Shown: in pieces, positions 1 to 5,930 of the stretch
How positions within the stretch are numbered: position 1 is the first letter of the stretch
Layout of the letters: every line of letters starts with the position of its first letter
Notes under the pieces: model-generated
Database searches by the model: none
The model's input: the letters and a program-made list of their open reading frames with translations, nothing else
Told to the model about the DNA's origin: nothing
Translations under genes and position numbers: made by a program
Source of the DNA: Fidelibacterota bacterium
GTDB taxonomy: Bacteria > Fidelibacterota > JAANXI01
Direction: 5' to 3'
NCBI GenBank assembly: GCA_018263365.1
Contig: JAANXI010000031.1
Coordinates: 1 to 6,297 of the forward strand
DNA length: 6,297 bases

Positions 1-12
1 CTCTTCCGATCT
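1..12. other. Sequencing adapter remnant at left end
   Basis: CTCTTCCGATCT is the 3' part of the Illumina TruSeq-type adapter and is in the orientation expected at the 5' end of a library insert. It is not genomic. The minus-strand hydrolase frame runs through it, so the last few residues read there (Asp-Arg-Lys) are artificial. Confidence 0.93.
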
Positions 13-920
13 AATTTCCTGGCATTCCGCACGCTTTTGTACGGAATTTCCTCCATTGGGACATGCCCGACATTCTCATAAATTTTTAGCGTCGAACTCT
101 CGATATCTTCATCGAATTTATGGGCATCGCCGACAGGTATCCACAGGTCCGATTTGCCCCACATGATCAACGTCAGCTGATCTATCTTATCAATTTCCTC
201 CGGAGCTTTTACGCTGGCCTGTCGTGTCCGTTGGATAAATGCATCGCGGTTCCCTTCGCGTAGAGTCAAATCGGTGTAACGGCGAATCAGAGAATCCGTG
301 ACCTTGTCGGCTTCACCGTAGACTTCGAGCAGGCTGCTCTTCACAAGAAATTTTGGATCGACATAACGAATTATCGTGCTCAGCAAGTCTGATTGCGCCA
401 AGGTAAAAACGAGCGGCTCCTCTTCATTATGCGGATAGCCGGCAGCATCGATTAAAACCAATCGGCGAACTTGCTGAGAATATTCAACGGCATACCGCCA
501 GGCGATTTCGCCGCCCAGCGAGTTGCCGGCAAGGTGAAATTCCCGTACACCCAAACTATCGAGGAGGGTGTCCAGAAAACTCAGATATGACTCGATGGAA
601 TAATCATCTCTGGGATGGGGGCCGGTAAGCCCGAAACCGGGCAGGTCCATGCGAATCACCATGAAAGTGTCCGAAAGCACTTTCGTCCAGACGTTCCAGG
701 TGTGCAGCGAAGCGGAAGTGCCGTGTAACAGGACTACCGGCTCGCCCCGCCCCTCCATCTTATAATGAACGTTCATGCCATCTATGGTAATAAACTGCGA
801 GGTACTATCGGTGTAAAGTGGCTTGAGTTCGCCCGGAGATTTGTCGCCTTCAAATACTGCAACAATTATCGCAAGGATGAGAACGAGAGTCCCGATAATA
901 ACGTAATACTTCTTTGCCAT
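13..920 (-). CDS. Membrane-anchored alpha/beta hydrolase, C-terminus cut by contig end
   Basis: Alpha/beta-hydrolase-fold enzyme of the esterase/lipase or C-C hydrolase type; the substrate cannot be told. About 302 genomic residues are present with no stop, so only a short C-terminal tail is missing. Residues 1-4 (MAKK) precede a hydrophobic segment at about 5-23, which suggests an uncleaved N-terminal anchor with the catalytic domain outside the inner membrane. Visible family features are the oxyanion-hole HG at 66-67, the nucleophile elbow GNSLGG with Ser134, a cap region at about 155-225, the acid in WGKSDLWIP (Asp258) and the catalytic His in NVGHVPMEE (His286). The triad is therefore complete. 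The ATG at 920 has AGGAAG at 924-929 just upstream and starts directly before the membrane segment. It follows pepA by 53 bases on the same strand, with a 9-bp hairpin between them. Fold assignment is firm; specificity is unknown. Confidence 0.9.
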
Positions 921-932
921 CTGCTTCCTAGC

Positions 933-958
933 TAGCCCCACTATAAATGGTGGGGCTA
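933..958 (-). other. Intergenic 9-bp stem-loop between pepA and hydrolase
   Basis: TAGCCCCAC (933-941) and GTGGGGCTA (950-958) are perfect inverted repeats around an 8-base loop. Read leftward, the stem begins 15 bases after the pepA stop and ends 3 bases before the ribosome binding site of the downstream hydrolase. No U-tract follows on either strand, so it is not a canonical intrinsic terminator. It could reduce read-through, stabilise the pepA 3' end or affect translation of the next gene. The structure is seen; the role is inferred. Confidence 0.6.
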
Positions 959-973
959 TACAATGTTTGTACT

Positions 974-2470
974 TCAGGTTGTTTCCTGATCCAGCCAGCG
1001 CAGCATCAGGCGAACACCCACACCGGATGCGCCTTTCGGAATGTATGGCCGATCTTCACTCCACCAGGCAGTACCGGCAATATCCAGGTGCGCCCACTTT
1101 GTCTCGCCGACGAATTCCTTGAGGAATGCGCCCGCAGTTATGGTTCCCGCTCCCTGATTGCCGATGTTGGCCACATCCGCCACTTCGCTTTTCAGATCGC
1201 TGGAATAATCATCCCAGAGCGGCAGTTGCCAGCACCGCTCACCGGTATATTCCCCCGCTGCAATAATATCTTTGATGAGGTCTTCATTGTTTCCCATCAC
1301 CGCGGAAGCCCGGTGGCCCAGTGCCACGATGGCTGCGCCGGTCAGAGTTGCGAAATTCACCATATATTTCGGCGAAAATTCCTTCTCGGCATAGGCCAGC
1401 GCATCGGCAAGCGCCAGCCGTCCTTCGGCATCCGTATTCAGGACTTCAATGGTTTTTCCGTTATACGCTTTCAGAATATCTCCGGGTTTGTATGCTTTTC
1501 CACCGGGCATATTTTCAGTCGCAGCAACTATTCCAATGATATTCATTGGGGGCTTTAACTCGGCAATGGCATGCATAATTCCGAGGACGGCTCCTGCACC
1601 GCACATATCAAACTTCATTTCATGCATGGACTTGGACGGTTTAATAGAAATGCCGCCGGTATCGAATGTGATTCCCTTTCCAACAAACGCGACCGGCGGG
1701 TCACCGTTTTCTCCGCCGTAATATTCCAGGACGATGAACTTCGGCGGCTCCTCAGCGCCTTTCGCGACGCCCGAAAACGCGCCCATCCCCATTTGTTCAA
1801 ACTCGTCCCGATCATAGACGCGATATTTGAAGCCGCCGATTTTTGCAATCTGTTCGGCTTCTTCGGACAACCGCGACGGAGTCATAACATTACTGGGATG
1901 CAATGCCACATCGCGGACAAATGCTGTTGCTTTTGCCAGCGCCTTCCCCTTTTGAATCGCATTTTCGACATCGGAATCAGTTAAAATACCGGCCTTTTTC
2001 GAGACAAAATATTTCTCTGTATCCTTGGTCCGGTATTCGGTGAATTGATAGGAGCCCAGTATCAATCCTTCGGTAATGCCCTGCACGATTTCGGCTACTG
2101 ATTCATCCAGAACATCTTCCCCGAACACTTCTACAGCAAAATCGTTTATCCGTCGGCTCTGTGCTGCACGGACTGCATTTCCCGCGGCTTCCCTGGCGTT
2201 ATCCAGCGTAAACTTATCGCGTTTACCCAGCCCGATGAGCAAGATCCGTCTTATGGGTGCTCCCTCTCCCAGATAGATCAACTCGGTCTGACCGCTCTCG
2301 CCCTTAAAATCATCCTGGGCCAAAAGAGCTGTGATCTTGCCCTCCACCTGTGAGTTATACTGGTTTTGCCGTTCTGATAACTCTTTGTCTTCAAAAATGC
2401 CTATGCAAATAGCTGACCACTCCCCCGTATGAAGCTCCGGGCTGTCAGCAATTACATTCTCAAGATACAT
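974..2470 (-). CDS. pepA: Leucyl aminopeptidase, peptidase family M17
   Basis: Cytosolic two-metal aminopeptidase that removes N-terminal residues from peptides. Family members are hexamers that act in peptide turnover. With the ATG at 2470 the protein has 498 residues, close to E. coli PepA (503). Residues about 1-165 match the variable N-terminal domain and the rest the conserved catalytic domain. By alignment to E. coli PepA, the metal ligands are Lys265 and Asp270 (in GKGITFDTGG), Asp288 (in KFDMCGAG), and Asp347 and Glu349 (in the signature NTDAEGRL, 345-352). The catalytic Lys277 and Arg351 are also present, so it should be active. A longer reading from GTG at 2488 is possible, but that codon overlaps the Shine-Dalgarno sequence and the extra residues (MRGERK) are simply its translation. 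It lies 109 bases after the 221-residue orphan gene and 53 before a membrane-anchored hydrolase. The DNA-binding role of E. coli PepA cannot be assumed here. Confidence 0.97.
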   Translation of the reverse strand: MYLENVIADSPELHTGEWSAICIGIFEDKELSERQNQYNSQVEGKITALLAQDDFKGESGQTELIYLGEGAPIRRILLIGLGKRDKFTLDNAREAAGNAVRAAQSRRINDFAVEVFGEDVLDESVAEIVQGITEGLILGSYQFTEYRTKDTEKYFVSKKAGILTDSDVENAIQKGKALAKATAFVRDVALHPSNVMTPSRLSEEAEQIAKIGGFKYRVYDRDEFEQMGMGAFSGVAKGAEEPPKFIVLEYYGGENGDPPVAFVGKGITFDTGGISIKPSKSMHEMKFDMCGAGAVLGIMHAIAELKPPMNIIGIVAATENMPGGKAYKPGDILKAYNGKTIEVLNTDAEGRLALADALAYAEKEFSPKYMVNFATLTGAAIVALGHRASAVMGNNEDLIKDIIAAGEYTGERCWQLPLWDDYSSDLKSEVADVANIGNQGAGTITAGAFLKEFVGETKWAHLDIAGTAWWSEDRPYIPKGASGVGVRLMLRWLDQETT

Positions 2471-2478
2471 CTTACGTT

Positions 2479-2485
2479 CTCCCCT
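2479..2485 (-). promoter_or_regulatory. Shine-Dalgarno site deciding the pepA start
   Basis: On the minus strand AGGGGAG lies 8 bases before the ATG at 2470, which is a normal spacing. The alternative GTG at 2486-2488 falls immediately beside this site and would leave it inside the coding region, so the ATG is preferred. Confidence 0.75.
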
Positions 2486-2525
2486 CACTCGTGGTTAGTA
2501 ATCCAGTGCGTCGAATGTAACAAAT

Positions 2526-2537
2526 CAAACCGGTTTG
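2526..2537. promoter_or_regulatory. 12-bp palindrome upstream of pepA, possible operator
   Basis: CAAACCGGTTTG is a perfect palindrome in the 109-base gap that would hold any pepA promoter. A second, 10-bp palindrome (ACTCATGAGT, 2555-2564) lies 17 bases away. About one or two 12-bp palindromes are expected by chance in a window of this size, so only the location is suggestive. No clear -35/-10 pair is visible beside it. Confidence 0.2.
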
Positions 2538-2579
2538 CCCAACCGATATTGTGTACTCATGAGTCTACAATTGCGAAGA

Positions 2580-3245
2580 TTAGGAGGAGGGAGAATTTAC
2601 CAGGGTTTGTCCTTCTGGAACCTGTTGGGAGTCCTCCCAGAACAGGAAGGTTTCATCCGATACCCCGAATAATTTTTTAAGCGGGGCCTCACTGTTTTGC
2701 AGCAGCGATGCTATGCGCTTTGCAAAACTGACTGTCACATGACGGTGGACGGCCCCCTGGGTCATCCGATACAAAAGATAGCGCCGTCGGTCCCGGGGTT
2801 TCTCTCCCCGGAATCGGCTGTAAAAATTCTTCAGTTCGACGTGAAATTCAATGAAATCGCTTCCCGCCTTTTCCTGTAACTGATAGCGAAGACTGAATTC
2901 CCCTTCATCATAATGGTTTTTATGAACCAACGCCCCTTTATGTACCTCCATAATTAACCGGGATTCCCTTTCGGTGACCGAGGCCCAAATCCCGGAAAAC
3001 CACAGCAGGATGTTATTCGTCCACCGCGTTTTAATCATCGCCTCCGGAGGCAAATAATGGGATTTGGTCAGAATGGAGGTGACAAAATCAATATATGCGA
3101 AATAGAGCCGGCCGGTGGTATGAAGATTTTCCGTACTAAAAACATCCTCAACTACTACTAACGATTTCGGCACACGCACCCACTGATGGGCGTAAATGTT
3201 GCCCCCGCTAAATTGCATTTCATGATGCACATTCCCTGATTTCAT
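2580..3245 (-). CDS. Uncharacterised protein translationally coupled to a thioesterase
   Basis: A 221-residue protein that I do not recognise. It has no signal peptide, no clear membrane segment, no cysteine-based metal motif and no nucleotide-binding loop. It is rich in aromatic and basic residues. Residues about 40-90 contain several Tyr/Phe/Trp (LYFAYIDF, ILLWFSGIWASVTE). Residues about 90-135 look like alternating beta strands (RLIMEVHKGALVH, EFSLRYQL, DFIEFHVELKNF). A basic patch, RFRGEKPRDRRRYLLYR, leads into a probable C-terminal helix ending near 185, followed by a Pro/Ser-rich tail. This strand-then-helix order is vaguely like small ligand-binding folds such as SRPBCC or hotdog-type proteins, but that is speculation. 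The ATG at 3245 overlaps the stop of the upstream thioesterase gene (TAATG), and GGGGAG lies 10 bases before it. ATG at 3218 is a less likely alternative start. The coupling suggests a joint function with the thioesterase. Confidence 0.8.
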   Translation of the reverse strand: MKSGNVHHEMQFSGGNIYAHQWVRVPKSLVVVEDVFSTENLHTTGRLYFAYIDFVTSILTKSHYLPPEAMIKTRWTNNILLWFSGIWASVTERESRLIMEVHKGALVHKNHYDEGEFSLRYQLQEKAGSDFIEFHVELKNFYSRFRGEKPRDRRRYLLYRMTQGAVHRHVTVSFAKRIASLLQNSEAPLKKLFGVSDETFLFWEDSQQVPEGQTLVNSPSS

Positions 3246-3631
3246 TACGGCGGAGCTCCCCCGGATACGAACCAGGTTCCCTGGGCTTTACAGCGCAACA
3301 CTCCGTTCGCATCAGACACATCGCCCTCAACAAAAACAAGGTGGTCGCCCACTTTTTGCACCCTGCCAATGCCGGTAATCTTTTCTGTTTCCGCCGGACG
3401 CTGAAACTGAACTGCAATATCCGCAGTTGCGCCCCACTCCCATCCCCGGGATTCTCTTAAACTCAGCACCGCGTTCCCCATTACAGTATCAAGCAATGCC
3501 GTATAGACGCCGTGGATCCATCCCAGCGACTTCCGGTGATGGGGTTGCAGGATGAGTTCTGCGTGGTACAGTCCCGGTTCCTGCTTTAGTTTTTTCACGC
3601 CTAGCCAAGTTGTAAAATCAGGGTTACTCAT
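3245..3631 (-). CDS. PaaI-like hotdog-fold thioesterase
   Basis: A 128-residue cytosolic protein, the usual size for a single-domain PaaI/4HBT-type acyl-CoA thioesterase, which hydrolyses acyl-CoA thioesters as a homotetramer. The family core is visible at about 36-55: LGWIHGVYTALLDTVMG, with His40-Gly41 and the conserved acid Asp48 at the start of the hotdog helix. The typical HGG is HGV here. Later strands follow family order: ATADIAVQFQRPA (68-80), ITGIGRVQKVGDHLVFVEGDVSD (85-107) and CKAQGTWFV near the end. The ATG at 3631 is supported by TGAGGA at 3638-3643, 6 bases upstream. The gene shares one base with the next gene, so the two are very likely co-translated. It follows an alpha/beta hydrolase by 112 bases. 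Substrate is not predictable; phenylacetate genes are absent from the window, so the name paaI should not be used. Confidence 0.88.
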   Translation of the reverse strand: MSNPDFTTWLGVKKLKQEPGLYHAELILQPHHRKSLGWIHGVYTALLDTVMGNAVLSLRESRGWEWGATADIAVQFQRPAETEKITGIGRVQKVGDHLVFVEGDVSDANGVLRCKAQGTWFVSGGAPP

Positions 3632-3743
3632 CCTTTTTCCTCACAATGATCAACAGAAACGAAAAAAATCCAACGCGCAGAGCCGCTCCATTCGATAAAC
3701 ACAAGTGAATAAATTACGTACATATTTACCAAATTCCATAGAT

Positions 3744-4556
3744 TTAAATTCCGCCGGCATCCACCCGATACAGGAACTGTTGAAGGACTCCGTTGAACCG
3801 TTTGGGTGCTTCCAGGTTAATCATGTGCCTTACGCCTTCTATTTGATGCCACTCGACCCGGGAAATATTTGTAGCTAATTTCCGGGCAATCAGCCGGAAA
3901 TCCCGGCGATCTTCTCCGCCGTGGAGCACACAGGCCGGGCTTGCGATATCCTGCAAGCGGCTGATATCCGGGGTTGCATGGTCGAAATCATCACCATGGT
4001 TTAAAAGCGGCTTTCCGGAGAATTGAGTGGCCATGTCCCGCAACAGCCGGGCATACTCAATCCGGGAGCGTATACCCTTAAACATGGGATCGTTTAGCCA
4101 GTATTGGCGTAAATTGCTCGATAGCTCATCAGGGTTCTCGGATTGGCGGATTTTCTCCATCACTTTGGCGTAGGAGTCCGACCAGGTGTGTCCCGCCACA
4201 GCAGATGAGGCTAAAACCAGGGCACTCACCCGCTGCGGGAATTGCAGGGTGAATTCTACGGCGACAGCGCCGCCCATGGAGAGCCCAACGATAATCGCGG
4301 AGTGTACGTGGAGCGCATTCAACAGCGCTGAGACATCCGCGATATAGATATCTATGGAATATCGGATATCCGGGGCATCCGAAAAACCGTGTCCCCGAAA
4401 ATCCAGCCCGATGGTCATGTATTCCTTTTGGAAGAACTCGTATTGCGGTTCCCACATCCGGCTGTCGAAAGACAATCCATGCAAGAAAACGATGGCCGGG
4501 CCGCTGCCGTATTGCCGAAAGTGCAGCCGATAATCTTTCAGTTCGATAAACGGCAT
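3744..4556 (-). CDS. Soluble alpha/beta hydrolase
   Basis: A 270-residue cytosolic alpha/beta hydrolase, full length for the family, with no signal peptide. Visible elements are the oxyanion-hole HG at 26-27 (VFLHGLSF), the strand-turn DFRGHGFSD at 52-60, the nucleophile elbow GLSMGG with Ser93, a cap domain at about 120-195, the acid in HGGEDRRD (Asp216) and the catalytic His in GVRHMINLEAP (His244). The pattern resembles 3-oxoadipate enol-lactonase, carboxylesterase and meta-cleavage-product hydrolase relatives. These cannot be separated by eye, and no aromatic-degradation partners are nearby. The ATG at 4556 is supported by AAGGA at 4566-4570, 9 bases upstream, and by a sigma70-like promoter at 4588-4616. 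It is the first gene of the leftward group and is divergent from the transglycosylase gene. Confidence 0.93.
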   Translation of the reverse strand: MPFIELKDYRLHFRQYGSGPAIVFLHGLSFDSRMWEPQYEFFQKEYMTIGLDFRGHGFSDAPDIRYSIDIYIADVSALLNALHVHSAIIVGLSMGGAVAVEFTLQFPQRVSALVLASSAVAGHTWSDSYAKVMEKIRQSENPDELSSNLRQYWLNDPMFKGIRSRIEYARLLRDMATQFSGKPLLNHGDDFDHATPDISRLQDIASPACVLHGGEDRRDFRLIARKLATNISRVEWHQIEGVRHMINLEAPKRFNGVLQQFLYRVDAGGI

Positions 4557-4568
4557 AGTATTTTATCC

Positions 4569-4597
4569 TTGAATTCGCGTTGGAAACATGATAGTAT
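4569..4597 (+). promoter_or_regulatory. Candidate promoter of the transglycosylase gene
   Basis: TTGAAT (4569-4574) and TAGTAT (4592-4597) are spaced by 17 bases, each matching four of six consensus positions. It overlaps the -10 of the leftward promoter, so the two would compete. An alternative -10, TATATT at 4670-4675, lies closer to the gene but has no good -35. This assignment is weak. Confidence 0.25.
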
Positions 4598-4616
4598 TTT
4601 AGCCTCTTAAGGACAA
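4588..4616 (-). promoter_or_regulatory. Sigma70-like promoter of the leftward hydrolase gene
   Basis: On the minus strand, -35 TTGTCC (4611-4616, four of six consensus bases) and -10 TATCAT (4588-4593, five of six) are separated by exactly 17 bases. Transcription would start near 4580, giving a leader of about 24 bases that contains the ribosome binding site at 4566-4570. Confidence 0.55.
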
Positions 4617-4695
4617 TAACTATCTCCGGTGATGTTAGCCGGATCATATTTTTAGCACTATTCCGAACCTATATTAAGGCAAAACAATTCAAATA

Positions 4696-5625
4696 ATGAT
4701 GCGTTTAGCGAAAATATTACTCCGATATATCTCCATCCTTTCCATTGGCGGAACCGTGCTCTTCTTCCGACCGGCCCCGTCCAGTGCTCCAACACTGCCG
4801 GCAAAAGCCTATGATATGGAGGCCGGATTATATGCGCCTCTCGTTCAAAAACTTGTCAACGATGGATACCCGCTGGAGGAATTACAGCCCTTGTTTTCAC
4901 CGGGGAACGATGTGTTTTACGAACGACTCACCAAAATCAACCTGGTGCATCGGGAACATCCCAATCCGTATAAAAAGATGTACAATGACCGGGCGATTAC
5001 CGCAATCAGTGAATATATCGATAAGCATCAACAATTTTTTGAGAAAATCCGGCAAGAATATGGAGTCGATCCCGGCATTATAGGCGCAATTTTGTATGTT
5101 GAGTCGCGATTTGGCCGGTCTCGCGGCGACCATCCAGTACTTTATGTGCTGAGTTCCATGACCCTGGCGCCGGAGGAATGGAGTATTCAGGCGCTCATTG
5201 ACGACATGGATGAGGAGTTCCCGAACCTCAACCCCTCCGAACGGGATGATAAAATCGATTACCTGCGTCGGCGTGCAGCCATAAAAGCGAACTGGGCCTA
5301 TCGGGAACTGAGCCAATTGCTGGAAATTCGCCGATCGCATGATATTGCAATTCAGCAACTGCAAGGCTCCTGGGCCGGAGCATTCGGTATTCCGCAATTC
5401 ATGCCTTCTTCGTTTAAAGCGTACGCGGTTGACGGTAATGCCGACGGGGATATAGATATCACGGAGTCCTATGATGCGATTGCCTCAGTGGCAAATTACC
5501 TGTACCGAAACGGCTGGCGGGGCCGGTTAACCAGTTCGAAAAAGCGGAAAGCCATCTGGCGATACAACCATTCTCAACCGTATGTTGATCTTATCGTTAA
5601 CCTGGCGGATTCCGTGGAATCGTAG
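4696..5625 (+). CDS. mltB: MltB-like lytic murein transglycosylase
   Basis: Cleaves the MurNAc-GlcNAc bond of peptidoglycan with formation of 1,6-anhydroMurNAc, acting in the periplasm. The 309-residue protein starts with MMRLAK and a hydrophobic segment at about 7-24. There is no lipobox Cys, so unlike E. coli MltB it appears to be Sec-exported or membrane-anchored rather than a lipoprotein; a cleavage near residues 28-38 is possible. The SLT_2/MltB catalytic core spans about 45-300. Catalytic Glu136 lies in AILYVESRFG (E. coli: VETRYG). The substrate-cleft motif GSWAGAFGIPQFMPSS is at 224-239. Asp246, Asn248, Asp250, Asp252, Asp254 and Glu257 form an EF-hand-like calcium loop, as known for E. 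coli MltB (Slt35). The end, WRYNHSQPYVDLIVNLA, is also typical. No peptidoglycan-binding domain follows. No Shine-Dalgarno sits at normal distance (AAGG is 16 bases away); the leader is A-rich. The second ATG (4699) is equally possible. Confidence 0.94.
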   Translation: MMRLAKILLRYISILSIGGTVLFFRPAPSSAPTLPAKAYDMEAGLYAPLVQKLVNDGYPLEELQPLFSPGNDVFYERLTKINLVHREHPNPYKKMYNDRAITAISEYIDKHQQFFEKIRQEYGVDPGIIGAILYVESRFGRSRGDHPVLYVLSSMTLAPEEWSIQALIDDMDEEFPNLNPSERDDKIDYLRRRAAIKANWAYRELSQLLEIRRSHDIAIQQLQGSWAGAFGIPQFMPSSFKAYAVDGNADGDIDITESYDAIASVANYLYRNGWRGRLTSSKKRKAIWRYNHSQPYVDLIVNLADSVES

Positions 5626-5685
5626 AACATCTGGGTCTTTGCTCCCTATTCAACCTCTGCAGAGTTGAGATTTTCAAACACTTCC

Positions 5686-5703
5686 CCCGAATTTTCATTC
5701 GGG
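5686..5703. repeat. 7-bp hairpin with TTTC loop
   Basis: CCCGAAT (5686-5692) and ATTCGGG (5697-5703) are perfect inverted repeats around TTTC. It lies 60 bases after the transglycosylase stop and has no clean U-tract, so on its own it is a weak terminator. It may form a tandem 3'-end structure with the next hairpin. Confidence 0.5.
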
Positions 5704-5714
5704 CTATTCATCTT

Positions 5715-5740
5715 GAATCCCTCCGGGATTCTTCTCTCTT
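5715..5740 (+). terminator. Probable terminator-like hairpin of the transglycosylase gene
   Basis: GAATCCC (5715-5721) and GGGATTC (5725-5731) form a 7-bp stem around a TCC loop. They are followed by the pyrimidine-rich, T-containing stretch TTCTCTCTT. The tract is interrupted by C, so efficiency is doubtful. Its place downstream of the plus-strand gene suggests a 3'-end role. Confidence 0.4.
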
Positions 5741-5872
5741 AACCTGAAAAACTTTGGTCCCCACAGGCAGAGTATGATCTCTGGTGAAATCAGTGGTTTA
5801 AAATAGGAGTATCTCTCAAACCAAAAGGGGTTGAAGTTGAACAGTTTCACTCTACTTTTGAACAAATACGAC

Positions 5873-5905
5873 AAAAAAAAGCGGGCGACCAAAAGCCGCC
5901 CGCTT
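5873..5905 (-). terminator. Strong intrinsic terminator of gap
   Basis: AAGCGGGCG (5879-5887) and CGCCCGCTT (5897-5905) form a GC-rich 9-bp stem around a 9-base loop. Read leftward it follows the gap stop by 25 bases and ends in a run of eight T (5873-5880 on the minus strand, two of them in the stem). On the plus strand, CATTTTTT follows the stem, so it could also stop any rightward transcripts that reach it. Confidence 0.88.
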
Positions 5906-5930
5906 CATTTTTTCGCAATGTTAATCGTGA

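Larger units (their letters stand above)
5626..5930. other. Non-coding convergent intergenic region
   Basis: This region of 305 bases lies between the ends of two converging genes. It holds an imperfect hairpin at 5651-5667 (palindromic core CTCTGCAGAG followed by a short T-run), two perfect 7-bp hairpins at 5686-5703 and 5715-5731, an imperfect stem at 5816-5834, and a strong terminator at 5873-5905. The only open frame across it (62 codons, minus strand) has low-complexity content, overlaps the terminator and hairpins, and is not credible as a gene. Confidence 0.6.

Noticed and set aside
947..1558. Plus-strand open frame of 203 codons
   Set aside because: It lies entirely antisense to the pepA coding region, which has full M17 motifs. 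The translation is Cys/Arg/His-rich with no family resemblance.
3662..3674. Run of seven A (T on the minus strand) between hydrolase and thioesterase, as a possible terminator
   Set aside because: No stable GC-rich stem immediately precedes it on the minus strand; only 3-4 bp pairings can be formed in the adjacent sequence.
3632..3743. Search for a separate promoter for the thioesterase gene
   Set aside because: The gap is AT-rich, but the best pair (TTGGTA-17-TTCACT) matches the -10 consensus too poorly to report as a feature.
4625..4643. TCCGG/CCGGA inverted repeat upstream of the transglycosylase gene, as a possible riboswitch or attenuator
   Set aside because: The stem is only 5 bp with a 9-base loop, and no further structure or U-tract is present.
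4129..4647. Minus-strand open frame of 172 codons
   Set aside because: It is a shifted frame over the first half of the alpha/beta hydrolase at 3744-4556, whose motifs are in the other frame. The Arg/Cys-rich translation is that of a shadow.
4897..5397. Minus-strand open frame of 166 codons
   Set aside because: It is antisense to the transglycosylase core, which is clearly coding on the plus strand.
5704..5892. Minus-strand open frame of 62 codons in the convergent gap
   Set aside because: It begins inside the gap terminator, crosses a hairpin, has no ribosome binding site and gives a Phe/Lys-rich low-complexity product.
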